From Entamoeba histolytica HM-1:IMSS (Eukaryota > Evosea > Mastigamoebida > Endamoebidae): DNA of 64,000 nucleotides. The position numbers and the translations under genes were made by a program. Position 1 is the first letter of the stretch. The number at the start of each line of letters is the position of its first letter. Where the stretch lies: positions 121,931-185,930 of the forward strand of contig NW_001914863.1 in the NCBI RefSeq assembly GCF_000208925.1, read 5' to 3'. The notes under the pieces are model-generated. The model was not told the origin of the DNA and ran no database searches. It saw only the letters and a program-made list of their open reading frames with translations. This document shows positions 42,363 through 54,100 of the stretch, in pieces.

Positions 42363-43300
42363 CATTTATGTTTTATTAATTTTCTAACATTTTTTTTTGT
42401 TATTTAATAAATTTTACTCTAATGAAAAAATTGATTTATTTTGTATTGAATTTATTCACTTTTATTTAATTTTTTTCTCACAACTAAATTCTATTTATTA
42501 ATTTGTTTCAAATATTTTATCATAGAAAAATTAACAAAATAGATGACATTCAATTATCAAAAATAACTCCTGTTTATTAACATATTTATATTTAGAATTT
42601 TAATTATTTATTTTAATCTATATTTCTTTTTGGAATTTCTCCAATTATTTCAATTAATTAAATACTTATTTGTTAATCTTTTGATTTGTTAAAATATACT
42701 TTACTAAAGTTATAGTAATAGTAAAAAAACCAAAATTAACAGAAAGAAGATTTGAATTATTGTTTATTTTAGAAACTAATAAGTTACTTCTTTTGTTATA
42801 TTAATCATTTAAAAATTAATAATCATTATTTTCACTCTTGTTATATTCTTACTAAATTAATAGATTTTGTTTTTAATTATTATTAATTTACCTATGAATT
42901 ATTTTGATTAATAAAAATTTCCTGATGATAAACCAAAAAAAGAATATCTAACAACCCAATAATATAAACTACTTAAATAAAGTTTATATAATATGAATAT
43001 CCTTTTGTGTTAATAAGTTTATTAATTTTTAAACCATTAATGGATTAGATTTTACAATTGTTCCATTTCTTATTAATAAATAATATTCTTTATTAATTAA
43101 CAAATACCATCATATTAACTCAATAGAAGAAAATATTGTTAATAAGAGATAGAAAGAAATACATAATAATAGATATTAATATTATTTATAAAAAAAAAGA
43201 TTATTTCTTAATAGATGAATAATACCAAAGAAGTTTTATTAATATTAAACCCTGCTGAAAAGAATATTCCTTTTCAATAGAACTATCAAATTTACTTATA
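42363..43300. other. AT-rich intergenic region, nothing recognised
   Basis: This 0.94 kb spacer of extreme A+T content lies between RhoGAP paralogue B and the S41-like peptidase gene. No gene, RNA or repeat was recognised. Confidence 0.6.
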
Positions 43301-45463
43301 ATGCTTCTTATATTCCTCTGTTTCATTCTTTCAAACGCTTTAAAATGCTCTCAATTGAAAATGAATAAGGTTTATTCTGTTGAAGATGCATTTGAATGCA
43401 TTAACTCAGCAAAAACAAACCCATTATTTAATACAAAAGTTGTAGAAGAAATAAAGAAAGAATTAGAAGGTTATGTTTATAAGGATATTCTTAAAAACCC
43501 ACCACAACCATCTTTTGATGCCAATTATCATAAATCACTTGATCTTGATCAAGAATTAGCTTCTATTGATGTCAATTCAACAGAAAGCTATAATTTTTTC
43601 AGAAGTTTAACATCAGTAGTGTATAATGCACATGATCTTCATTTTTCATTAACTGCACAATCAGATTATGATGGGAATAATTTCTTAGTTGACTCATTCT
43701 ATTTTATTCTTCCATTTGACATTGTTATTTTAAATGATAAAAGTGTCAAATTTGTATTGAAATCTACTAGTTATAATGTCACTATTCCTGATGCTGTTAA
43801 AAATAATCAAGACACTCCTGTAAGTAAAATTAATGGAAAGAGTGTTCTTGAATTTATTAGAGTCTTTGGTGAAGAACATGGAAGAATGAAATCTCTACAT
43901 GGTAATTTTGTTAGAGCTCTCAATAGTATTACATTTAGTTCATTAAATTCTATGACATTATCAAAAGAAGAATTAAGTACTGTATTATCTATTGAATGGA
44001 GTAATGGAGAAACGTGTGATGTATCATATCAAATGTTATATATTCCTTTCTATTCCTTAAGCAAAAAAGCACAGTCAATTGTTAATAGAAAATTAAATGG
44101 AAATGATTATAGTCCTCTTACACTTGAAGATATTGAAGAAAGACATATTAAAAGAGAAGAAAAAACACCTTATGATCTTCAGTCACGAGATGGAATGTAC
44201 TCATGTAAGGTAGATCATGATCAAAAGATGAATATTTTCGTTTTGAAGTCATTTTCTTTTAGTGATGAAGATCGTGAAAATTCGACAAAAACACTTGCAG
44301 AATGTATTCATTTGTTTGATGAGAACGAGTTTCCAATCAGTGTGATTTTAGTAAAGAATGGAGGAGGATATGTTGATTTAGGAATGGACCTTGCAAAAAT
44401 TCTTTCACCAACTATAAGTTCTACTATCATTAGTAGTTTCCGAATTAGTGAACCATCTAAACAAGTTTATGAAGCTGAATATTATGAATATATGAATGAT
44501 ACAACTACTTGTAAACCAAGATATGATCCTGTAACTAACAAATATAATGGTGATTGGTATTCTCATCCAGATACTGTTTATTATGGTGATGTCAAACACG
44601 TAAAGACTCAAGCCTCATATATGCCAGCTTCAGTTATGGTAGATGCTTCTTTTATTCACCACCCAAGACAACCAACTGATATTGTTGTTTTCACTGATGG
44701 TTATTGTTATTCTACTTGTTCTATGTTTACCAAAACATTGAAAGAACAAGGAGGTGCTATCATAGTAGGATTTTCTGGTGATCCTGAAGGAGATTTAGAT
44801 CACTTTGATGTTGGTCAATCACCATCTTCTGTTGTTGAAGGTACTGAATTAAATACAACTGAAGCACTTGAATTAAGAACAATGGGAATCCGATTGAGAT
44901 TTAGTTATTGTGAAACTTATAAATTAAATTATCAATTTAATGAAACCATTCCAAGAGAATTTATTGTTGATCCAGTTGATGAAAGAGTTAATATTTATCA
45001 ATTTAATGATAACAAATTAAATGAATTTATTCAAGAAGCGCAAAAAATTATTAATAAATATAAAGAAGAATGTAATAGTAAGAATGATAGATTAGTATTG
45101 CTTTCTCAAGAATGTGATAATAAATCTACTATTGAACATGGTCATGGTGGATTTAAGTGTGGAAATGATAATAAGTGGACTAAAGAATGTGTTATTAGTT
45201 ATTGTGATGAAGGTTATAAATTTGATAGAATCAATCAAAAGTGCATTATTGATGTTTGTTATACACCAGATAATAGTCAATCATCTACCAGTGACTCAAA
45301 CGATAAAATCAAAGATGATGATATAATTTTCATTGTTGTTGGTTCAATTATTGCGATCTGTGTTATTGTTACATTGATAGTTTTAGTGATAGGATTGGTA
45401 GTGTTCTGTGTTAAAAAGAAACACAATAAATCATCATATAACACATTACCAGACACTAACTAA
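43301..45463 (+). CDS. S41/CPAF-like peptidase, type I membrane protein
   Basis: This is a 720-residue surface or endomembrane protein. Seen: signal peptide MLLIFLCFILSNALKC; a long extracytoplasmic part with several N-x-S/T sites; a single transmembrane segment at ~675-704 (IIFIVVGSIIAICVIVTLIV) and a short basic tail. The catalytic-type region includes ILVKNGGGYVDLGMDLAKIL, the strand before the nucleophile, and IVVFTDGYCYSTCSMFTKTL near residue 460. That corresponds to the TDGYCAST-C strip of fungal and bacterial CPAF-like S41 serine peptidases, with serine in Y-S-T. A cysteine-rich segment (~635-675) lies next to the membrane. The family suggests tail-specific or related serine proteolysis, but the full catalytic set was not verified, so some members may be inactive. 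No toxin-like feature is seen. Confidence 0.78.
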   Translation: MLLIFLCFILSNALKCSQLKMNKVYSVEDAFECINSAKTNPLFNTKVVEEIKKELEGYVYKDILKNPPQPSFDANYHKSLDLDQELASIDVNSTESYNFFRSLTSVVYNAHDLHFSLTAQSDYDGNNFLVDSFYFILPFDIVILNDKSVKFVLKSTSYNVTIPDAVKNNQDTPVSKINGKSVLEFIRVFGEEHGRMKSLHGNFVRALNSITFSSLNSMTLSKEELSTVLSIEWSNGETCDVSYQMLYIPFYSLSKKAQSIVNRKLNGNDYSPLTLEDIEERHIKREEKTPYDLQSRDGMYSCKVDHDQKMNIFVLKSFSFSDEDRENSTKTLAECIHLFDENEFPISVILVKNGGGYVDLGMDLAKILSPTISSTIISSFRISEPSKQVYEAEYYEYMNDTTTCKPRYDPVTNKYNGDWYSHPDTVYYGDVKHVKTQASYMPASVMVDASFIHHPRQPTDIVVFTDGYCYSTCSMFTKTLKEQGGAIIVGFSGDPEGDLDHFDVGQSPSSVVEGTELNTTEALELRTMGIRLRFSYCETYKLNYQFNETIPREFIVDPVDERVNIYQFNDNKLNEFIQEAQKIINKYKEECNSKNDRLVLLSQECDNKSTIEHGHGGFKCGNDNKWTKECVISYCDEGYKFDRINQKCIIDVCYTPDNSQSSTSDSNDKIKDDDIIFIVVGSIIAICVIVTLIVLVIGLVVFCVKKKHNKSSYNTLPDTN

Positions 45464-45571
45464 ATGAAATCGTTAAATTACATTATGGTTTTTATTTCTT
45501 TTTAAGCCTTCAAAAAAAAAAATTAAATTAAAAAAACTCAAACCTCAAAAGAACTAATAAAAGTATTTCTA

Positions 45572-45766
45572 ATGGATTACAACAGAATAATGGGTATGCC
45601 TTTTGGATTCACTCCGTCAGGTTCCGATAGAAAGAATATGAAAGGACTTCATAATTCAAGAAATGGTTTAGAAATTCATGGACAGAGACAAGAAGAAATA
45701 AAATTTGATACAAGTGGTTTTGCAGAAACAAATGGAGATGATTTTACACCAGACATTGAAATTTAA
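45572..45766 (+). CDS. Small protein, 64 aa, function unknown
   Basis: This short complete frame with ATG at 45572 begins MDYNRIMGMPFGFTPSGSDR. It is mixed in composition, with G, H, R, D and E well used, unlike chance AT-rich frames. The end is acidic (GDDFTPDIEI). There is no transmembrane segment or recognised family. It lies 108 bp after the peptidase gene and 86 bp before the next orphan gene, all on the plus strand. Confidence 0.55.
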   Translation: MDYNRIMGMPFGFTPSGSDRKNMKGLHNSRNGLEIHGQRQEEIKFDTSGFAETNGDDFTPDIEI

Positions 45767-45852
45767 ATTCACATTTTTATTTACTTTTTATTCATTTAAT
45801 TTTAGTATTTTTTTTCTATAATGAAACTATAAATTTTTATTAACATTCTTAC

Positions 45853-47105
45853 ATGAATAATACCATTGGAAGTCAATTAAAAATAATAGAAATAATTCAT
45901 TTATTACAATGGCCTTATTGGAGTTGTATAAAATGTCTTGAAATGAAAAATAAAATTGAAAAAAAGCATTTATTACAATTTATAAAAGAACGAGATAAAA
46001 TGATACGTTTGTATATTAATACTACTGATTATGAATTGTTAATAACATTTTTAATGTTATAGTTTTTTTATTCTTAGAAAAAAAGACTGATGAAATTAAT
46101 GTTAATGAAACATGTCAATCAATTATAAAAGACTTTCTCATTGAATTAATTAAAAAAGACATTATCAAAGAAGAAGAGTATTTTCATTTTATGAATTTTT
46201 TATCGTATTATGAACTAGCAGTATTAAGGTTATGTAATTTTGATATATTTACAAGGGAAGTTGATGATGACTATCAAGAAATTATTGATTGGTTAAAAGA
46301 GAATAAAATTACTATCATAGGTTCTAAAGATTCACACAAAAATATTCAGAAAGACTACATTGAAACAAATGAACTTCAAAATATATTATCTTCATTGTTT
46401 CTTTTTGACTTAAGTCAATACTCTATGAAAACAATTATTTTAACTACTGTTTATTATCTTATTCAATACTGTGATACACAACAACTAGTCAAAAAAAGAA
46501 TAGATGAAAATATTAAACAACATAAATATCGTTGGGATGACATTGAGCAAATCCTTCAATTCATTAAACGTGGAAAGGAGTTAATGAAAAAGAAAAATGA
46601 AATTATTACACAATACGTCTCTTCTTTTAAGACAATTATTAAATATGTTGTTTTCACTGTTTCAGATGAAAAATACCTTGATGAGTTACTTATTCATTAT
46701 CCTCATCAACAATTTGATATTTTAGAGTTTACAATTTACCAAATAGAGAAAAATGATAAGATTTATCAATTTTGGAAAATAAAAGAACCTTACCAAATGA
46801 TTGATTGCTCTTTGATTTTAAAAACTGATGTTTATAGTATTATATTCTTAACAAAAAATAACAATAAAATTTTAAAAGAGTACTGTTATTTATGTAATGG
46901 ATTTAATTATGTCCATTCAGTCTTTATATTATCTGCTTCTTCCCTCTCCCAAGAACTTAAAGATGAACTTCAATCAGCAATTTTAAATAACTTCCCTACA
47001 AATAATTCATTTTTGAATTTTACTTTACAAAAAGACCTCCATATATATTTCAAAGAGATTAATTATTCAGTATCCACATCATTAATTAATACCGTTTGCA
47101 TTTAA
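45853..47105 (+). CDS. Orphan two-exon protein, 393 aa
   Basis: The exons are 45853-46006 and 46078-47105, with a 71-nt intron (46007-46077) running from GTTTGT to TTCTTAG. The join reads DKMIQKKTDEINVNETC and stays in frame throughout. Without splicing, the first part ends at 46062 and the second appears to start only at 46191. The protein is mostly helical, rich in I, K, E, L and Y, with W residues in the N-terminus (LLQWPYWSCIKCLEMKNK) and no signal peptide or clear transmembrane span. The C-terminal third is more beta-like (KDLHIYFKEINYSVSTSL). I recognise no family. Confidence 0.7.
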
Positions 47106-48654
47106 GTTAGTATTAATTTTTCTTTTATTTTTTCTTTGAATCTACACTCTTTATGAGAAAATTAATTCTAAATATTTTAAAAAAAGAAGTTATAAATAAT
47201 ATTACTACTTAATAAAACACTCACTCAATAGTCTCACTTATTATGTAAATGGTAAAGCTAATAATTTAATAAACGATGTGGTAGTATGAAGTAACTATAA
47301 ATAAAGAAAAGATAAAGAAAAAGATGGAGAAATATAAAAAAGAAACTTAACAATAAGAAATTACAATATATAGATAATAGTATTTAAGAAGTTGAAATAA
47401 ACAAAATAAAATTTGAAAAAGTTAATAATAAAATGAATTAATCAAATGTTTATAATATAAGAATCTTATTGTATCTGAGGCATTATGAAATTAAATAGTA
47501 ACAATATTAAAAAGTTAAAATATAAATGAATTTATACAATTTAAAATATGAAATATTTAAAACATAATAATTCAAATACAGTAATTACATCTTCTTTTTT
47601 TTTTACTTTTAAAGATGTGTCACTATTCAATTTCAATATGTTTTGATAATAGCTCACATATCTAATTAATTATTCTAAATTCAAATCAGTAACTGTTAAT
47701 AATTCATAAAAATCCAGTTAATAGGTTTTTGATTTCCTAACACTTGGAATATTTCTAATTACTCTATTAAATAAATAGTAATACAAAATGAAACAATTGT
47801 GGGTTACACTACAAGTTGATTAACTTAAATTTTATTTAAAATAAATATAATTAAATATACTATTATTAAAAAATGAAGACAAGTTAATAAACAAAGTTTT
47901 TTTTTAAATAATGAACAAACTACTACTAATAAGGATTAAAAAAAAGTAGACTACAACTTTTGTACTAAATTTAATTCCTTCATAAAAGAAAAAAAAAACT
48001 TGAGCCAAAAAGAATAATCTTATTCAATCTTATTCTATTGCGATTGTATTGGAAACAATAATTTAGAATTAATAAATAGAATATGCCAATTAATTAATCA
48101 AAACAAAGATAGAACAAATGATGTCTATTGAAAAAAAAAGAATTAAAATACAAACACTTTTCATAAATAAAAGAAAAAGGCTAACTTTAACATTAAATAA
48201 AAATATAATAATACAATTTCATGTTATTTCCGTTAATTTTAGAATCTTTTTTTTTATAATACAACTATCCAACTAATTTAACTTTAACTATAAGAAGATT
48301 ATAATATATTAGAATTAATAATTTATTCAATTTTTTAAGTTGGAAATTCTTTGTTGACTATTTATAAGTAAACTTCCTGATTTATGTCTCTTTGGATTTC
48401 TTAAAACAAAGAACTATTTAAAAAAATAGAGTCGAAGGGTAAAAGTATTGGAATTTGTTAACCCAAAAAAAGAAGAACAACGACATATTAGTCCTATCTT
48501 TTGCAATTGTTAGATTGGTAATAACTGTGAAATTAAGTATATAAGGAAATAAAATAAGCCAAAATGTTGAAAAGGAATCAATACTATTATTTATAAAAAA
48601 TTATCCTTTATAAAAAGAAAAAAATGGAACTTCTTTTGTAGTAAATAACACTTC
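47106..48654. other. AT-rich intergenic region, nothing recognised
   Basis: This 1.55 kb spacer between the orphan gene and a small acidic gene contains only AT-rich sequence with A and T homopolymer runs. No gene or RNA was identified. Confidence 0.6.
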
Positions 48655-48936
48655 ATGAGCATTGCTCATCTCGATTCTTCTGATACAAACTCTTTTTCTG
48701 TACCAATTGAAATACCTAAAGCCAAACATCAAATTTCTATTGATTCAACATCCTCATCATATGCCGAAGATGATATGATAATAATTGATGATTATATACA
48801 AAATTCAAATAATTATCCTCAACGTCCAACAAACCCTTTACCATTTGAAAAAGAGTCAACTTTACCAGAAGAAGATACTTTTAACTTACCTACTGGAACT
48901 CCAATTTCTGAAACCAATAATCTTTATTCGCTGTAA
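48655..48936 (+). CDS. Small acidic serine-rich protein, 93 aa
   Basis: The complete frame from ATG at 48655 (MSIAHLDSSDTNSFSVPIEI) has a Ser/Thr-rich start, an acidic patch (YAEDDMIIIDDYIQ) and a proline-containing end. It looks intrinsically disordered. There is no recognised domain, signal peptide or membrane span. It is convergent with KTI12 (135 bp between stops). Composition supports a real gene, but it is short and unfamiliar. Confidence 0.5.
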   Translation: MSIAHLDSSDTNSFSVPIEIPKAKHQISIDSTSSSYAEDDMIIIDDYIQNSNNYPQRPTNPLPFEKESTLPEEDTFNLPTGTPISETNNLYSL

Positions 48937-49071
48937 ATATCATTTTATTTGTCAAAAATAATTTTATTTAAACTGTAATTGCCAAAAAAAAAACAAGGGT
49001 TTTGTTAATCAATTGAAATAAGTTTTTTTATTGAATTGTTGTATTTAAAAAAAAAATCCAATTAATTGATG

Positions 49072-49946
49072 TTATAAGAAAGCAGAATTAAGGAATGCAA
49101 CAAATGCATCTCCACCATTATTATCTAAAGTAATCAAGTTTTGCTGAATTAATTTTAAAAATGAACGACGTACTCTATTAATTTCAGCAACTGAAACTTT
49201 TCTTGGAAGAACAACTCGAGTATTACTTTGTGGTACAACAATAGGATCACCTCCAACGAACGTTGGTGAATTAACAACTTTCATTACTACCCCAATAATA
49301 TCTTGAGTTACAGCATCAATTTGAGTTACAGTAGTACTACTTTCAACAGTGTCTTGTTTTACACTAAAATTAATTCTTCCAGTAAATTTATTAAAAAGAA
49401 TTTCACAAATTTGTTTACAAGGTAGTTCTTCTCCAGGTTGAATATTAAATAATGGTTGATCCCATTTATGAGACGGTAATGGTACTTCATATCTTTCTAT
49501 TAATTCTACAACCATTTCATCTGAATATTTCTCTTCTCTTTGAGCATTCCACTCAATACACTTTTCTTTTGGAGCAGTAACAGAAATAGTAACACTTGTT
49601 GATGCGATTGACTTACAATGACATTTTAATTCATATCTGAATGATTTATTGTAATTTAATGAATCTAATATTACGATAGTCTCTCTATTTAAAAAACGTA
49701 ATACTTGTCCTTTTAAAGCAGTTCTCATTCTATCCTCAGTTTGCATTGCTAAAAAGTGTTAATACCATTTCTATTTCCTAATATAAACAAACTTTTATAT
49801 GCTTCTTGTCGTAAAATTCCAAGACTTTCTTCATTAATTAACTCAACTGGAGTTTCTGGATAATTTTCATTAATGTATTTAACAAGTTGGTTTGCAAAAG
49901 TAGTTTTACCACTACAAGGATATCCACTTATTAACACAAATGGCAT
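49072..49946 (-). CDS. KTI12: KTI12-like tRNA-modification regulator
   Basis: KTI12 is a P-loop ATPase that works with Elongator in wobble-uridine modification of tRNA. The exons are 49946-49793 and 49748-49072, across a 44-nt intron (49792-49749, GTTTGT to TTTTTAG), giving 276 residues. Exon 1 has the Walker A motif in FVLISGYPCSGKTTFANQL. After splicing, EAYKTMQTEDRMRTALKGQV leads into VILDSLNYNKSFRYELKCHC, the family signature, and later KWDQPLFNIQ. The C-terminal ~90 residues are less conserved and helical, as in yeast and human KTI12. The intron falls between the nucleotide-binding strand and the R-x-x-L helix, so unspliced reading would split the gene in two. Confidence 0.93.
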
Positions 49947-51139
49947 GGAATTAATTATATTTTAAAGTTCAGTTAGTAGGTTTAAACAAAAAGAAAAATA
50001 CAAAAAAAGTAGTATATTAACTCATTATCCCTCAATTTTGATTTTTTTTGTCACAGAAATGAAGAACCGATTATTTAAATCAAAAACTCTTTTATAGAAT
50101 CTGATTATAATTATATATACATTAAAAGATATCGAATATTCATTATTCTTTCAAACCATTAAAGTAATAAAAGAGAAGTTAAATGAATATTCATTTATTC
50201 TTAGCATCTCTGAATGTCTCGCTACAATAATATAGTGAGAAAGGTATATGCTTAAATTTACTGATTAATAAGTTGACTTAGATGAGTTTAAATATTTTAG
50301 GTTAACTAAACTATATTTATTTAATTTCAAAATTATTAATTTAATTATTAGAATTATACTATAAATGACTTATATTTCTTTTATTTTCTTAATCATTCAT
50401 TTGTTGTTATTAAAAACATTTTTTTTTGATTATTATAAGTTTCAGACTAACTAGATCCTTTACAAGTACTGTTTATTTTGAGAATTTATTTTAAAGAATA
50501 TGGAATTGTAATAATAATTTAATAAAATGTTGTTATATTATACAAATATAATTAGTTTAAATAAATGTATTTACAAATTAAATTGTAGTATAGTACTTAT
50601 CAAAAATTGAGTAGTGCCTTCTATTTTTAGTTCACAGATACTATGGAATTAAATGCTTTGTTTATATAGATATTTTTAAGTTGTAAAAGAAAATTAGTCT
50701 TTCAAAATATTATCTTATGAATCTTGTATTAAATTATAATGTGATTCATTAAGAAATATACTTTGTTTTAGCTAATTAAAGTCTATTTATTTTTAGATAG
50801 ATAATACACAACTTGATAGAGTTAATGAAAAAGACAAAGACATGGAATTTTTTGCTTATTTCTATTTTATTATTGTTCTTTTAAATAGATCCATTTATAA
50901 TTTATGATGCATACTAATCACAACACTTTGTACAATTTTTTAGAGTGCTTATTAAATAAAAAGAAGAAGAAAGGAAGGGAGTTAATAAATGAACAAAAAT
51001 AGAATTTATTTATTTTTTTAACTCTTCTTTGTTATATTGGTGATTCTTTTTCTTTTCATTTCTTATCATCAGTTAAACAAAAACAAACGCAAAAAAAAAT
51101 AGAGAATATAAGAGAAATGAGAACAAAATAAAGTGTAAA
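49947..51139. other. Intergenic region containing one copy of the inverted element
   Basis: This 1.2 kb AT-rich spacer lies between the KTI12 start and the VPS13 stop. Its only distinct content is the 108-bp element at 50951-51058, described separately. Confidence 0.6.
50951..51058 (+). repeat. Copy A of a 108-bp inverted repeat element
   Basis: This sequence matches the reverse complement of 61901-62010 with 4 substitutions and one 2-nt length difference in a T run; the first 49 bases are identical. It starts ATTAAATAAAAAGAAGAAG, contains GGAAGGGAGTTAATAAATGA, and ends GTGATTCTTTTTCTTTTCA. Inside, GAGTTAA (50979-50985) and TTAACTC (51018-51024) could pair into a hairpin. It lies 81 bp beyond the 3' end of VPS13. 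It is not protein-coding by appearance. Confidence 0.9.
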
Positions 51140-54100
51140 TTACTTTAAGGTAACTAAGTCAGAAGCAAATTCTAAAAAGATTTTACATTGAACTGATGTT
51201 GTACTGATTATTAATTTTGATTCTTTATTAAATTGACTGCATTTCATAAATAATCCATCTGGCGTTTTCGTAATAGTTATAAGAGAGTAATGGTACGGAT
51301 TTAATTTTCCCTGAGAATAAACAATAAAACGTTTCTCAGCAAGAACCCACGTTACAGGTCCATTTGAAATATAAGAAGTGATTATATTTCCTAGATTATC
51401 TTCTCTCATTTTTCTTGATAAGAATGCTTCATTTCTATCATATGGCTTTAACGAATATTTTGGATTAATTGTTCTGATGTCCCTAATTCGTTCTATTTGC
51501 ATTTTACCAGTACTTGCCCTAACACCATCAGCTGTCTTTGTAACAAGATCAATTGTACCTACAATTGGTTTAGTAACAAGTCCAACAAATCCTTTGCCAA
51601 CTCCACTAATAAAACCAGTAATTCCTCCATCAATGGCTCCTTTAATTGGTTGATATACCACTCCTGTAATTCCTTGGAAAACTCCACTTGAGAAAGCAAC
51701 AAATCCTTTACGAATTCCATCTCCAGTACTTTTAGCCCGTTTATCAGAATTACGTTTTTCAATATAAGCTTTATCAAAACTAAATGATGCAACAAATGTC
51801 GATACAGAACCAGTTATACCAGAGATTGATGATGCTGCTCCATGAGTTGCGTTTTGAGCTAACGAAGAAACACCATTTATCATTCCTTTTCCAAATGAAC
51901 TCACTGAAATAGTTAATCCTTGTGCAGGTTCATAAAAGAAATCATGACACCCAGTAGAAATATCATTCAATAACCCTCTTGGATTACCTAAGAATGAAGA
52001 ATATGCAACAAGAAGAATTGCTTGATTAATAATTTGTTTATAATAGTGTTCAACAAATATTTGTTTTAATGAAGATAAATCACCGTTAACATTCTTTGCA
52101 ACGGTTGCATTTAATTTAATTATTGAATCTCTAATATTGAGTAACGAGGAACCTAGTGCATGTAATACAGCAGTAAAAGCGTTATAAGGAATAAGTACAA
52201 GATGACTTGGTTGTAAACTACAAGAGAAATAAAGGACAATTGGTTGAAGGACTAATGAACGAATGAATGTATAAATACTGCTATTCATTGGAGGAATGCC
52301 CTGAGTAACTTCTTTTTGAATTTCTTTTATTTTGAAATGTAAAGACTTGAAGAATTGATACAAATCAGCAATAAACTTACTTTCTAATGCTACTGTTACT
52401 GGTTGAACTAAAACATTAATGAATGGAAAATAGAAAAAGTTTTGACTTGTTTCGCTCTGAATGACTTGAGTTGAGAAATGAATTGCTGGTAGTGATGTCT
52501 TTTGAATAGACAAAAATACCTCTTCTTGAGTATTAACCTCATCACAATCAATTTGAACGCTTTCAACATCACATACAACCTCAGAATATTTTGCATTAAT
52601 ACGAACATTTGCTGTTAGGTTAATTAATTTTCCATAACACAGTTCAACCCGTCGTTGGTCAATAATGTCAATTCCAATAATTGGTGCTTTAAATGAGAAA
52701 TTAATAATTGGAACTTCAAATACCCCAGTAGTACTAAGGTCAGGATTATTTGATAGAATAAACAACGGGCATTCTCTCATAACTTTTAATTGATCACAAG
52801 TAAATGTTAATGTTGTTATGCCATCTATAATGAAAGTATAAGCAAAGAATAATGTTGTACCACTGATTATTGGTTCATAAAATTTTAACTTTTTTAGTGA
52901 ATAACTCACGTATTGATTTTTCAAGAATGGAGCACAAATAACGATATGGTCAATATCAATAATATTGTGAATATTTATTGTTGTTTCTGTATGAGGGTCA
53001 ACAGAAGTAGATAAACCTAAATTATTTGTTACACTCCATAAATATTGAATAGGTACATCAGTGTCATTAACAATTTTATTCTTACATTTTAATGTTGTTT
53101 CATTTTCAATAACAACACATTGCCCAACTCCATAATTTCTAACTGAGATAAACAAATTAACTCGGTTATTGAAATCAGATGATTGAATTAAAGAAACACC
53201 ACAACTACTTCCAGAAACACAAGTAAATAATTCAGAATAAGGACCTTCTTTATTACAAGCAAGTTTAAATGAAGGGACAATATCACTACTTTTAGTTGGA
53301 GGTAATACCAATGGTATTATCTTAATTTGATTTGGCTGTAACTCATTTATTGTATTAGTTTGATTTGGGCATTGAATAAATAGTGGGTGTTGTGTTGTAT
53401 TAATTATATGATATGCATAAGTAATGGTAATAATTTTAATTCCTTGAAATTGTGGATTGCTTGATAACTCTAAATGAATATAATTTGTTTTCTTCTTTCC
53501 ATTAATACAAAGATCACCTGATGTAATTGATTCTGACTGAAGTGACTCAGATATTCCTTCACACATAATTAATTTTAAATTACATTTATTTAATGTTAAT
53601 ATTTCTCCATTTCCTAAAGGTTGTAGTAATATTTTATTACTTCCAACACAAGCAAAAATATTTTCATCTGTTTTATTATAAACTAAAAATTCACTATCAA
53701 TAACACAATCCCCTTTATTCCATCGAGCACGTATGGTTGTTCCATTTTTTAATTGATAGTAGTCAATGTCTGAATAACTGATATCTCTTGTGTTGATCCA
53801 TATGGTTGATCCCTCTCCATCAAATTGAATCCTTTTACCTAAATTCTTGAATAGTTTCTTTGTTTGACAAGAATCAATATTATGTGTTTCTTCTTTATTT
53901 CCAATACAAATTATTCGTGGTAATAAATTTGTTATACTGAAGGCATATCGAATGTCAATGAGGAAATCATAAATTTCAGCATCTTTATATTCATAGTCAG
54001 TGGTTATTTTCTCTGACTGAATAAACATTGTTTTCTTTGTGTCTAATGGAATTAATGTAGTCTCTCTTAACTCATCACTATTAATCACAACAGATTGATT

